This document shows positions 11,971 to 24,084 of a stretch of DNA of 64,000 nucleotides, in pieces. The notes beneath the pieces were generated by a model. That model had not been told where the DNA came from. It saw only the letters and a program-made list of their open reading frames with translations, and made no database searches. Position 1 is the stretch's first letter. Every line of letters starts with the position of its first letter. This stretch comes from Mugil cephalus (taxonomy: Eukaryota > Chordata > Actinopteri > Mugiliformes > Mugilidae). Both the position numbers and the translations under genes were made by a program. The stretch is from positions 13,233,668 through 13,297,667 of the forward strand of contig NC_061777.1 in the NCBI RefSeq assembly GCF_022458985.1, given 5' to 3'.

Positions 11971-11980
11971 ATTATATAAA
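11971..11980 (-). promoter_or_regulatory. TATA-like box upstream of the 11350-11803 reading frame
   Basis: Minus strand TTTATATAAT. It predicts a transcription start near 11945 and an uninterrupted leader of about 140 bases to the ATG at 11803. The role is inferred from spacing only. Confidence 0.35.
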
Positions 11981-13949
11981 CGCAACTTTAATGTGTTTTG
12001 ATAAATAGACAACGTAAATGGGATCACATATACTCATCTGTATTAGCTGTTACCGTGGAGATGGTGAAGTTTTTATTTTGTATAGCACCGTTGCTGCCAA
12101 ATTACAGTATGACTGACACTAATTAAATCGTACACCTCAATCTGTAACAAGCAAGTAAGAATACACCAGACACAGTCAAGGTTATTTTATGAAAATTACT
12201 ACTCCCTACTACTTACTTCTACTACAGAAGTTTTTTACCTACAACCTTCAATGATAAAAGGTGAACTGAGCAACATGTAAATTCCTTTTAGTGGCTGAAT
12301 GGCCACACCCATGCTACTGCCAGTCAGCCTGTGGCCTGACTGCATTTTCTTGCCTGGTTTCATTTTAAAACATTAGCTTTTATCAGCTAATGTAATCAAG
12401 CAACCCTAACCCTAATCTGAGAAAGAAACTCCGAGAAAGAAATAATTACGCCTAAATGAAGCAGCACAAAACATCACCATACTTCCTGAATGTGGGGTAA
12501 ACAAAATTGTGTTTGTTTCCCGTATTGTATTGGACGCATCATCATTTAGTGATGAGCAACACTCATATACATACACATGTTCGTATGGCAACCTTTTGTG
12601 AAGACATTTATCTACTCTTACCATAATCACAACCTAAATGTAACGTTTACCCTAAAGATATCTTTATCTTCAATCCTTGTAAAGAAGTGGCCAAAATGTC
12701 CTCACATTGTACAAATGTCCTCACTCTGAAGGTTCAGAACTAAAGATTGGTACTCAGAAAGATAGCTGCACAAAAACAGACACACCAATGTTGTCATAAT
12801 AAAATAAAACTAATAACATCAAAGTAATATTACCCCTGAATGATACATCTATATTTGACTATAAAAACACACCGACAGAAACATATTTATACATATTTTA
12901 TACAGATAATTATTACTAATTAGCCCGAGTGTCCGTAATTCACTAAAAATATAGGAGGCATTTCTTAAAAATGTGTTGATAGCAAAGGTGGCAGATGAAA
13001 CAAGAATATTTGATATCTTCCTATGCAAAATTATTGCGTCAGTTGTTTAGTCACATGATTATTTTCACAGTATGCAAAAAATTGTAATATGATCATTTAG
13101 ACAGTTCCTACATCAAAATGCACAAGAGAACCTCTGAAATGTCTCCGTCACGCTCCCTGTCCTTAAGAGACATGACTGATCATATCACTGCTCACCAGTC
13201 AGCACAATGACGTTTCTCAACAGAATAAAAGCTCTCACAATCAGTGTCACACAGTTTTCCTTCAGAAACTTTCTTCGCTTTCAGCAGTAAAGAAAAATGA
13301 ACTGCTGTTCATGAGACACACCACTGTACATATATAGAAGTTTAACCATACTGAGCACTGCTACTAAAGGTTTGTACTTAAAGCTAAGACATTTTTTAAT
13401 TTCCCATAAGTCCAGTGTTATTGGTTTAAGGAACGAGGAAGGAGCAAGTTACATCACTTTGTTAATTACAGCCTGTGATCACAGGAATGTGTCTAGGTTT
13501 GTGTTGGTAAAAAGGGTTTCCTTCCTCCTGCATGCCTTCATTTGTTGTTTACCTTCACATTACACATTATTCACACTATTGTTTAAGAATTATTATTGTT
13601 AGACTTGCCCCCAGCAGTGTAATAGCACTGTGGAGCCCATGCAACAGCAAAGACTGAACATAAAGACTGAACATTAAGCTAACATTAGTCCCATTTTATT
13701 TGTGCGTTTTCCAAATGTTTGTAATTCTTGTAATGTTTGTTTATTTAATCTTGCCTTGCTGCCAAAGACAAAACCAGAAATGTCACATACTCACATACCT
13801 GAAAACACGACGGCCAGTTCTACCCATTGCCTGTCATTCAATGCTATTTTTGGAATCAAGGAAATCCCTGTCACCAATCATGCAGTGCGGGGAAATGGTC
13901 AGTGACTGAATTTCGGTAGCTAATAATAATAATAACAATGCTTTTGAAA
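11981..13949. other. Gene-poor intergenic DNA
   Basis: AT-rich sequence with scattered short open frames and no domain character. The two CCCTAA units at about 12403-12415 are too short to be a telomeric relic of interest. Confidence 0.45.
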
Positions 13950-14480
13950 AGCAATGACAGCTGAATTCCACATAAAGATCATTACGGTGCCTAAGGTTAA
14001 GCATGGAGGTGGCAGTGTAATGCTTAATAATTTTCTGGTTCATGTTGACTAGTTAGGAGAAACATAAGTTCTCTTTTCTACCAGAAAATCCAGAAGGCAT
14101 CGTCAGTCTGTGAGTTTAAGCTCAAGTGCATCTGTAGTCAGCAGCAAGGCAGTGATCCCAAACATAAGAGTATGTCCACCTGGCTCAAAACAATTAAAAC
14201 CAACAGCGCCCTGCTCAATGTATTCACTTGAACCCCTGTGAGGAAATGAAAAGAGCAGTTTGCATTAACAAATCTTCCTGTCCAGTTTCCCTGAACTAGT
14301 TTTTCAAGAGTGAGCCAGGTATTGATCAACAAGTATCAGGTATCACGGGTACTTGGGGTTTTCCACCTCGGGTTATAAGTTCAATACGATCACATTAGTG
14401 GTTTAAGTACTGAATGATATTCTGTTTCAATACAGTCGTCATTTAAAATGAGCATTTTGTGTAATGTGTATTTGCCATTA
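13950..14480 (+). mobile_element. Decayed Tc1-like transposase remnant
   Basis: Segments such as GCATGGAGGTGGCAGTGTAA (14001-14020), GGCAGTGATCCCAAACATAA (near 14148) and GTCCACCTGGCTCAAAACAA follow the order and spacing of the C-terminal half of a Tc1-type transposase gene (HGGGSV, DNDPKH and TSTWLK-like positions). The frame is broken by many stops. Element ends were not identified, so the boundaries are approximate. Confidence 0.5.
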
Positions 14481-16182
14481 CTTTATGTTTCATACTGGTT
14501 GGAGGGCATGAGATGCACACCTGTGATGTGTTTTGGCCTATATACAGCTGTTCCCTTGAGTTCCCTTTGCATTGTATGGCCCTTTGTATTGTATAGTTAT
14601 TAAACATAGACCTGAGGTCACCTTTTGTTTTTCTTTGATTTGATTTCACCAAACGTTTAAGTGGTCGCCAATCAAGATTAATCGGTATTTTTTTTTCCAA
14701 CCACATTTCTCCATTATCTGCTTCAATCTCCTTTGACGTTTTCTCTGTTTGATGCATGCCAATGATTTGAACCTTCTCAAACAGACTAACATCTTTTCCA
14801 CAACCACGGGATGTGTCTTTCCACATGGTAGTTTAAGAAATGAGAAGCTACTTGTTACATCAGTTGGTTAAATAACTTGTTTCCAGCAGAGAGATAATCA
14901 CCCATCCATGCCCATTAGTTAAACCCGGGGAGTGACTTTTTGTTTGTTTTGGCCAGGCAGTGTTTATTATGTGCAGGAACTAAACCTTTCCATATATAGG
15001 ATGGAGATGTTGGACAGAAAGGCAACATAAGTGTTTGCTCCAAATTCACCATAAAGGGATGGTTCTGAAAATTCTACCATACGGACAGAATATAATTTGA
15101 GGAGAAAATGAACGATTACATAAGCAGTTTGTACATTCAAATGCTTGGCTGTGCAGGGTTTTAGGTTCAGAGGATTAAAATGGAGCGAGATTGTGAGACT
15201 TTCACATACTTGTTCTTCATACTTGCAATTTTGTTGTAGTCCTGCCTCAGGCCGACAAAATATATATCTGGAAGGACAAACGTAACGCTTCAGAGTGTTT
15301 TAAACGTTTGTGTACTTTGTGCATACAAGTGCGCATGTGATAAAACTATATCTTGTTATCTGCATGTCCTTTCCTGTGTTTGCAAAGTTTATACTAGTGA
15401 GTTCCTTCGATAAGTTAAGTTACTTATTTGTTTTTTTTTGGTTTTTGTCATTCATGTAAAAGGAATACAGAAGACTTTATATTAATGGTATAAAATGTGT
15501 TCTTATAACATTGTTCAACTGACAATGTACGTCTAACTTAAATCTCCAGTAAGTACATCTGGGCCTGTTCAGACCTGGTACTAACATCCTTCCTGTTGAC
15601 AGGTTGAGTTGACAACACAATGTACAGATGTGAACATACCCAGGACACACTGAGGACATACCTGAGATCGATCAGGTCTCATTTGGAGGTGGTCTGGGTC
15701 ACTGTGACCATGTTTCTTCAGCAGTATGAATCCCCCATGAGTGATTGCCAGAAGACAGGAAAAGTACTGTAAGTGATGTCTGTTATTTGGTAATTAACAG
15801 AGCTCCTTTAAAAACGAAACACATTTACATGGCACCTGTGTGCTCCTTTCCATATTACAAACAGATTGTTCTTTGGCTTGTAACAATCATGAAATTAGCA
15901 GCCGCTGGCATACCTGACAAACTTGAAGTGTGTCTAATACGTCTGAAGTTTCTGAGCCGTTTGGCCCTGGAGGAAAAGTGGAATCCCTGTTTTCCTAACA
16001 GATCACTCGTTTCCAAGAAGGTGAGCGTAAGCAGGCAAGAAATTACACTGCTACTGACACTGCTAGAGATGTGGAGACAGTCACATGTTACAGACTTTAG
16101 TGGGAGAACAGCGGGGTTTTCACTGATGCCATGGGGGGAAGGTGAAGTAGATGTGACGTGCGCGTCTTGAATGACCGTTTGA

Positions 16183-16208
16183 GACTGGTCTGAAGTGTCA
16201 GACCAGTC
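16183..16208. repeat. Perfect 11-bp inverted repeat (hairpin)
   Basis: GACTGGTCTGA at 16183-16193 and its exact complement at 16198-16208 are separated by AGTG. It lies near the right end of a region whose ends are loosely complementary (CAGACCTGGTACT near 15570; AGTACCAACCCAGA near 16216), suggesting an old foldback or hAT-type MITE. Confidence 0.5.
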
Positions 16209-17560
16209 CTTCCAGTACCAACCCAGAAAGTGTAATGACATTAAATCTGACCTGACTCCACTTGCTATTCAACAGCCATGCTGTGATTAGTCAGATGTTC
16301 ATCTCCTTAAAGTATCACTGATACAAAACATCTAAACATCCCCTCCAGGCACGACTAACGACTGGAAATACTTCACTTTAGTTTTTTGTCTTTATTTTAA
16401 TTGATATTTATGTTGTTTGTTTTGTTGTTTTGTTTTGTTTGTTGTTAAGGTAGAGGGAATGGAATATTATATACAACCTATATATATATATATGTATACT
16501 ATATATACCTTTTATGATCCAGGTCCAAGTTCATGCTGACATGGTGTAGATTTCACGTTATTAAAATAAGAAGAATTTGTGGAAGGGGTCTGCTTGTAAT
16601 GGATTAAGTTCTTTCACTGGTTTAACTCACTGGGTCTGTGTCAAAGCCTGAGTACTTACTGTGCGATAGATTAGAAGATATAGATGCAAGCTGCATCCCG
16701 CATATGAAGTACAGTGTTTCCCTGCAGTAGTTTGGCTTCTCAGAAGTGATCCGGTCACGGGTTTGCCAGAAAATATTTTTGCCATAGCAATTCATTTCCT
16801 GATTACTGGGATGGGACTTTGACCTCTTCTCCAAAATTGAGGTGTGCCGACCTTCATCTACTGTCATTAGTACACTGACTGCGGATGAGTAATTTGTACA
16901 TCCTCCCTGCACAGATTAAACTATTAGATGACAGATGGCTTGAAGTGACTCATGGCACAGCTAGAAGGAAGTTGTCAATCAAACCGGAGACAGACACAGC
17001 CACAGGCACATCATCAAATGGAACATGGTGAAGGAAATCACACAACAAGCGTTGCACCTCTTAGCTTGTCATGTGTTATAATGTACACATCAGTATATCT
17101 GCAGCCGACTAATTTAAAGAATGTGTTTCTACAAGACATCAGGTAAACTGTGCAGCAAATAAAAGCAAGTAAAATCCTTACAACAAGAAGAATAAAATGG
17201 GTTTGATGAGTTTGATATGAGAGTTTTCCAACACTTGGCAGTCAGAACTTTTTCCACTGTGAAATTAAGGCCTTGCTCACCTTCCCAGTCAACAGCCTTT
17301 CACAGGCCTATGGCCTAGTTGTTGAAATTACAACATAAAAAAATGGCACATAAAAAAAAAAGGTTTATCTGTTCAGTGCGTAGTGTCTGTATTTGTTCTG
17401 CCTTTGTGTCGTATCTTATCTTTTACCTTTACCAAGATACAGACTAACCACAACTAAATAACCACAGACAAACAGGGGCGCTTGAGTATACTTAACTTTT
17501 TCTTCACTCTTGTACTCAAACTGTTAAAAAGAGTCCAGACTTCGCGAAAGTTGTAAGTAG

Positions 17561-17562
<2 letters not shown>

Positions 17563-17599
<37 letters not shown>
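17563..17599. repeat. AAT trinucleotide microsatellite
   Basis: About twelve AAT units, followed by an A-rich tail. Confidence 0.9.
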
Positions 17600-17604
<5 letters not shown>

Positions 17605-19384
17605 AAAAAAATAAATAAAACGCGGAACTTGCTGTGATATGTGGGTCTTCAAATGTCGAGTTTCTCATCTTCATAACACGCGCAGTGCAATGTTGTTGAA
17701 CTCTGTTGAACTCAGACACTATTTAGCCCATGTCAAAAGGCTCTCGGGTTGTATCACTGAACGCGTATACACCAAACGTAGATGAACTGTTACGTAGATT
17801 GCATTCCATAAATGTTATTATTATTGTTATTATCATTATTACTATTTATTATTATTATGTCTCGTTTAAGGTGTTTGCCACAAAGTAGTATTTTTCGATT
17901 AATACCGTGTACCAGTTGTGAAGGAAACTATAAAGAGGAGATTATATTACCTCAGAACAAAGGGAACTCTATTTCTCAGGTAAAAAATCGCTCCAGGTGA
18001 AATGAACCTGCAGCAAACTCATATGCGGAATATGCAAAGTTCACTTATAAATCGCACGGGTTGTCAGTCTCCCATAGGTTTGAGATGCAGCAGTTATTGT
18101 AGCAGTGTTTCGCAGACGCGCCGAGTTGGAATTATTATTATTATTATGATTTTTGTTTCGCAAAAACACACCGGATGGTTGATTGTTTTAAAGATGATGT
18201 ATCCGCGACAGACATTTTGGCCCAATATGTCGTTCGTTATGTCGTTCTTTATTTACATTTTCATAGGTTTTGCAGACTACATGTCGTGTAGCGTGTGGGC
18301 AGGTCTGAGTGGAAAATTAACCATGAGCCATGACGCACCCTTTGCTTCAAATGGAAATGTCCAAGACCGCATGTCGTTTTAAAGAATAAACAGAGAAAGG
18401 TAAAAACTTGAACTTGGTGAATTACGTGTAACAACGTTACGTGTGGCATAAATCAGTTACGCAAACTTAAAACTATCCGATTGGAAAGTGGAAAAGTGAA
18501 GTTAAAGCCCACTTGTCTTAATGGGGAAAACATGTCTTTCTTCTTTTTTTGGTGCGCTTGTGTTATAAGCGCAGTGAGTTGTTTTTGTTGGTCACGCAAT
18601 AGACTACCATAGTTTCTTTTCTTGTCTCGTCTGAATATCTTTTGAATGTGTCTTCACCAGGAAGTTTGCCAGTGCCCAAGAAAGATATCTGTTGCACTTT
18701 GTGTTCGTCTCGCATTGTTAAAACAACACTGCAGACTTTATCTGAATCAAAAACACTTCACTCCACATCAAAACGACCTGCTGCGGGCTTCCATCCACTA
18801 TACTAAATACAATGTTTGCTAAAAGCGGCAAAATAAATGGAACATAATAACAATAATAAGCTGAGCGAAAAAAAAAAAAAAAAAAGAAGAGCGATGATAG
18901 TATTTAACTTTAACTGAAGCTGTATAAGCCGTGTGAGAAAAAGCAGGTCTACTTGGTTTTACTATCTGTTCAGTTACAGCCCAGCAACCCTGTAGGTGCC
19001 AGGAAGACGAAACGCGTGCCTATTAATAATAATTATTTAATTTTATAAAATATTCTAACTTTTTGAAGAGTACGGAATGCTCGAAACAATTCTAACTTAA
19101 AATTCAAATCCAGACCGAAAGAGCGAAATGTGATAATTTTCCTCCTCATGAGCGAACCAGAGATTCCACTCCTGTTTGACCTGTCTTGAAAACGCATTAA
19201 AAAAGAGAAAACCTTTGTGTTGTCACGACCGCTAAATTCCCTGCATTAGTTTGTAGGTATGTACCTTGACACAGCCCGACGGGGGTAGAGAAGGAACCAG
19301 GAAGGAGAAAACGAATTCATTGTCTGAGAAACAAAAAAAAAAAAAAAAAAAAAATTCTTGGCACAAAATGAGGCGTGGAGTGCC

Positions 19385-19393
19385 TATAAAAAG
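19385..19393 (+). promoter_or_regulatory. TATA box of the peroxidase gene
   Basis: TATAAAAAG predicts a start near 19415 and a short non-coding first exon. That exon would end at the candidate donor CAG|GTTTAT (19480/19481). The coding exon follows a strong acceptor (pyrimidine tract ending CAG at 19684) only two bases before the ATG, which supports a spliced leader. The donor is weak, so its exact position is uncertain. Confidence 0.55.
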
Positions 19394-19686
19394 AGTGAGT
19401 GACACTGACTTTACAGCATCTCAACATCCACTGCGGATGCTACACGATTTTAGAGGACACGAGCTTTATCCTGACCACAGGTTTATTTTTTATTTTTTAT
19501 TTTTTCATTATCATTATTATTTTTTATTCATTTTTGTATTATACATATAGGGATACATATATGGATACATAGATAGATGGAGACAATGTCGTAAATAAGG
19601 ATATATCAGACCGGACTGTACTTATTTTTGGAGATGTTTTGCCGGATATTTAATTAAATATTTAATCTTTTCTTTTTTTTCCAGAG

Positions 19687-22600
19687 ATGAATTGGATCCT
19701 AGGCCTCCTGTCTGTTGTTCTTTGCCTTTGCTTGCCATGCCAAGTCAACTCTGGTGAGTGCTACATTTTTGTAATGGCTTTAGAATAACTTATTATTCGG
19801 CTGATTTAAATTAACTCTACTACTACTCCTATTGTTCTTTGAAACTGATCCGATATGAGTTCGTAGAATATTGTTCTTCAGCATATGGCGTGAATAGGGG
19901 GGACCTAGTAACGTTAAAGCAAGGCAAAAAAAAAGTGCTTTTTTTGGTTTCAGAGCCTCGTTTGAGCAGGAGTCTGATTGAAAAGGCTGTGCTTGAGGCA
20001 AAGACCAGCGTGGACGCAACGTATGGCTACTCCAGAAGAGTGTGAGTGTAAAGATGTGTTGCTAAAAAAATAAATAATAATAATAACAATAATAATAAAA
20101 AAAAAGATATTCATAAATCGGATATTTTTCATAAAAAAACACAGGAGCCTGGATCGCGTGAGGAGAAATGCAGCACTTCCTGACATCATCCGGCTTATGA
20201 AGCAGCCTGTCGGACAGACCCGCAGTGCTGTTCGAGCTGCTGACTACATGAATTATGCTGTGAACTGGCTCACCGACAACCTGGAAAGACGCCATAAACG
20301 ATCCATCAATGCCACTGGTTTGTGTCTGAAGCGGATACTTTGAATTCACACTGCAGGTGCCGTCCACTTGACAGCGCAGCTAACACGTGTTCCTTGTCTG
20401 CGTTCATTAGATCTGATTTCCGAAGAGGATCTGCATGTCCTTGCGTCTCTGACAGGCTGCACCGCTCGTGAACGCCCCCCTCCATGCAGAACGACTCCCA
20501 GCTTGAACCAGTTTCGCCCAGCAACCAGCTCTTGCAACAACAGGTGAAGCAGCTTCAGGCGTGGGGGATTTCATGTCATTTCAAAAATTAAACCAGGTGT
20601 AGAGAAGTACAAAGCTAAATGTAATTTACATTTGTTTCGTCTAGGGAAAACCCTCGCTATGGAGCTTCCAACATACCTCTAGTCCGCTGGCTTCCACCTG
20701 AGTATGAAGATGGAGCCACTCTGCCCAGGGGCTGGACTCCCGATCTGAAAATCAACAATCAACTGCTCCCCTTGGTAATAACATGTCAGCTTTGCTAGCT
20801 ATTGCGCAAATTACTTTGGGAAGCAGAACACTCTTTGTACGGTGTGCTCATACTCTATTGCATCCTGTCCTCAGGTTAGAGAAGTTTCCAACCACATCCT
20901 GGCAACTGCTAACGCTGACGTGTTGAATGACACACTTTACACCCACCTTGTGACCATCTTCGCCCAGTGGACTGATCACGACCTGACCCTCACCCCATTG
21001 TCTCCTTCCATTCGTTCATTCAGTAACGGAATAGATTGCGACGAGACCTGCGAGCGAACAGAGCCCTGCTTCCCCATCAACGTCAGTGGCACCACATCTC
21101 CCAAGAAAAGAAAAAAAAACTATCTATATCTAAACATGTGCACGTATAGCTACTGAATATTTATTTTTTCTTGTCAACCGAACAGATTCCCGACAACGAT
21201 CCACGCTTTGGCTCAAATTCACATGAGTGCCTGCCCTTCTTCCGCTCAGCGCCAGCCTGCGGTTCCGGCAACACTGGATTCGTGTTCGGTGCCAGAACCA
21301 TCCGTCAGCAGATTAACGCGCTCACAGCCTTCCTCGATGCAGGTCAGGTTTACGGTTCAGAGGACAGCAAGGCCCGCAACCTCCGAGATCTCACTAACGA
21401 CCTGGGTCTGTTGAGGGTCAACACTAGATTTAATGACAACGGCCGTGAGCTTCTGCCCTTCTCCGGCATGAACGCCAGCATGTGCGCGACTCGAAGAAGA
21501 ATTACCAACGACAACAGTGCCGAGGAGGTGCCATGCTTCGTTGCAGGTAAGTGATAGCAAATACATTGGCATTAAATTGGTTTAAATTAATTCGTGCAAT
21601 TGCACATGACAGCAACTTTCCTTTTAACCTCGCGTGGCTTTAAAGGTGACGAACGCGTCGACGAGAACATCGCCCTGACCTCTCTGCACACACTCATGGT
21701 GCGTGAGCACAACCGCCTTGCCCGAGAACTGGCCAAACTCAATCCACACTGGAGGGGAGAGAGAATCTACCAGGAGGCGCGCAAGATCGTGGGCGCATAT
21801 TTCCAGGTTAGAGAGAGAGAGAGAGAGACGCTTGGTTACCTGAATGCATTGATGGATGTAGAAGTGCGTCCTCCAAATGCATCAGCTGACTGGGATTCTT
21901 TCTTTTTCTTTTTTGTCTTTCAGGTAATCACCTTCAGGGACTTTTTGGGTCACATCGTTGGCCCAGACTTGATTTCCAAGCAGCTGTCCACGTACCCCGG
22001 CTATGATGAGACCGTGGATCCCAGCATTTCGAACGTCTTCGCCACGGCTGCCTTCCGATTCGCTCACACAATGGTTCACCCTACCATGTTCCGTCTTGAT
22101 GAGAACTACAAGAACCATCCTGACTATCCCAGCCCACTGCTCCACCAGTCCTTCTTTGCACCATGGAGGGTCGTCTTTGAGGGTATGAGCAGTAAATGTA
22201 ACATTTTGTCCCCTCTTAAGTTGAGACTGAATTATTTGATCAACATTAAATACTCTCCTGCGTTCTTCAGGTGGTTTGGACCCACTCCTGAGAGGGCTGG
22301 TTGGTAGCCAGGCCAAGCTGAACACTCAGCATGGAGTGATGACCGATGAACTGAGGGACAGACTTTTCAAATTCTCAATGGACCTGGCGCTGGATCTGGG
22401 TGCCCTGAACATGCAGAGAGGCAGAGACCATGGAATCCCCGGTATGTATTAAGTCTTCATATCTGTTTATCCCCACATTCCTTCTGTTTCTAAACGCTTC
22501 ACTATCCTCAACTGCGTGTGTTGCTTTTTAGGCTACAACAAATGGCGTAAGTTCTGTGGCCTCTCACAGCCACGCAACATGAAAGAGCTGAGTCACGTGC

Positions 22601-24084
22601 TGAAAAACTCAAAGCTGGCTAAGAACCTGCTGGACCTCTATGGCACTCCTGACAACATTGACGTGTGGCTGGGAGGTGTGGCTGAGCCATTTGTGCCTGG
22701 AGGAAGAGTGGGACCCCTGTTTGGCTGCCTCATTGCCACTCAGTTCCAAAAGATCCGTGAGGGAGACCGGTAAGTAGATACAAAGTTAGACAACTGAATC
22801 TATTCAGGATGTGGAGATGGATGTGTTAGCCGCACTTCTACATTCGGAGAGGTTAAGCTTTGACAAACTCCGATTTCAGTCTTTGGTGGGAGAACGAGGG
22901 TGTCTTCACTGCCGATCAGAGAGCCTCCCTGAGAGAGACATCCCTGGCCCGATTTATCTGCGACAACACTGGCATCACCGAGGTCCCCGAAAAACCCTTC
23001 CTGTTCAGGCCTCGAGGGGACGGCTACACCCAATGTGACGACATCCCTGCCTTTGACCTTAGTCCATGGAGGGAGGATTGTGAGTTTAAAAATGATGCAC
23101 TAAAACTATTGCGTTAAAGTCTTGTAATAGAAAGGTTCATATGATGGATGCGCGGAAGTGTTTTGAAATTGCTGACATTTTGTTTTTAATTTTCTCTTCC
23201 ATAAAGTGTCATCTCAGGAATCATCAGGTAAATATCCTACATACTCTGCTACTAGTCATAAATAGTCATGTTGATGTACTAAAGCTTTTACAAGCTGCAG
23301 CTATTCTATGCACTGCTAATCGCTGACATTTTCTTTTTAATTTTCTCTTTGATAAAGGATCTCAGGAGACATCAGGTAAATATATTATTTACTCCACTGC
23401 TAGCCATAAATAGTCATGCTGATGTACTACAAATTTTACTTTAAAATGTTAATGCTTATACCATGAAAGCATTGGGGTATTTTGAAAATGAAAATTTTCA
23501 TCTTTAATTTCCTCTAGATCAAGGTCCTCGCGGACCCCCAGGACCACAAGGTAAATCTCCCACTTCCTATTATACTATCCATGAATGCTGAAACTGATTC
23601 AATTTGCTTTATTAGAATGAGGTTCTTTTGCAACAACTCTTCATATGCGTTTTCCGACACAGGGCCCAGAGGACCCCCAGGACCCCAGGGACCTCCTGGC
23701 AGCGGACCTAACGTGGCATTCTCTGTACGACTGGGCAACAACTTCCCCAAACCTGGCTCTCCCATCACCTTCCACGATGTCATCTACAACGGACAGAACA
23801 GCTATGACACCAAGACAGGGATCTTTACTTGCGAGCAGCCAGGTGTTTACGAGTTTGAGTTCCACTGTACGATCAACCACCTCGCTGCCAGTGTGGATCT
23901 GCTGCGTAATGGAAAGCTGATCCTGCACTCTTATACCACACAGCAAAGCGGGTACATCACAGCCAGTGGAAGCACATTCATTAAGCTTCAGGAAGGAGAC
24001 CAGGTCTGGCTTGTGGCTAACCATGGTGGCAACGGTCTGACCAGAGATAGTTTCTTCTCAGGGCACCTGTTGTTCACTGAGTAG
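19687..24084 (+). CDS. Animal heme peroxidase (MPO/EPO family) fused to a collagen-like stretch and C1q domain
   Basis: Sixteen coding exons: 19687-19753, 19954-20041, 20145-20317, 20411-20543, 20645-20774, 20875-21081, 21186-21546, 21646-21806, 21924-22182, 22271-22441, 22532-22769, 22880-23079, 23207-23227, 23358-23375, 23518-23550 and 23663-24084. All are GT-AG and in phase, giving 893 aa. A signal peptide (1-22) and a propeptide end at a furin-like RHKR (101-104). The peroxidase domain follows (about 130-730), with Asp231-His232-Asp233 (distal heme side), Arg390 and Glu393, proximal His488 (FRFAHT) and Asn573 (LNMQR), so it should be catalytically competent. The residue matching MPO Met243 is Asn394. 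A Ser/Gln/Glu linker (731-744), seven Gly-X-Y triplets (745-765) and a C1q globular domain (about 770-893) end the protein. Known MPO and EPO end after the peroxidase domain. The likely role is a secreted or granule leukocyte peroxidase that oligomerises or binds targets through C1q; this is inferred. It is related to fish mpx/epx, but exact orthology is unresolved. Confidence 0.93.
23150..23430 (+). repeat. Tandem duplication containing two microexons of the peroxidase linker
   Basis: Two units of about 148-151 bases. Each has GCTGACATTTT, a pyrimidine tract and ATAAAG/GATAAAG, then a microexon (23207-23227, 21 bases; 23358-23375, 18 bases) reading SSQESS or SQETS. Each ends with GTAAATAT and, downstream, CATAAATAGTCATG (23257-23270 and 23405-23418). 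Both microexons are symmetric (phase 1-1), so they can be added or skipped without a frame change. Confidence 0.85.
23663..24084 (+). other. Exon encoding collagen-like triplets and the complete C1q domain
   Basis: This last peroxidase exon starts in phase with four Gly-X-Y triplets and continues into an uninterrupted C1q/TNF-like domain of about 125 residues. Family landmarks are [43 protein letters not shown] and the terminal FFSGHLLF. A single-exon C1q domain preceded by collagen codons is the usual genomic form of C1q-like genes, consistent with acquisition by exon shuffling. The stop is TAG at 24082-24084. Confidence 0.93.

Larger units (their letters stand above)
14481..19384. other. 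Intergenic DNA upstream of the peroxidase gene
   Basis: AT-rich. It contains a possible decayed inverted-repeat element at about 15565-16230 with a perfect hairpin at 16183-16208, a TATA-like dinucleotide run near 16480-16505, an AAT tract at 17563-17599, a poly-A run near 18870-18885 and another near 19331-19353. Open frames at 14443-14826, 15745-16170 and 15855-16241 show no recognisable domain, and I do not call genes. Confidence 0.45.

Noticed and set aside
12403..12415. CCCTAA units resembling telomeric repeat
   Set aside because: Only about two units, within chance expectation.
21082..21185. Read-through of the peroxidase exon 6 frame ([11 protein letters not shown])
   Set aside because: The donor GTCAGT after CFPIN and acceptor before IPDNDPR restore the family sequence; the extension is intronic.
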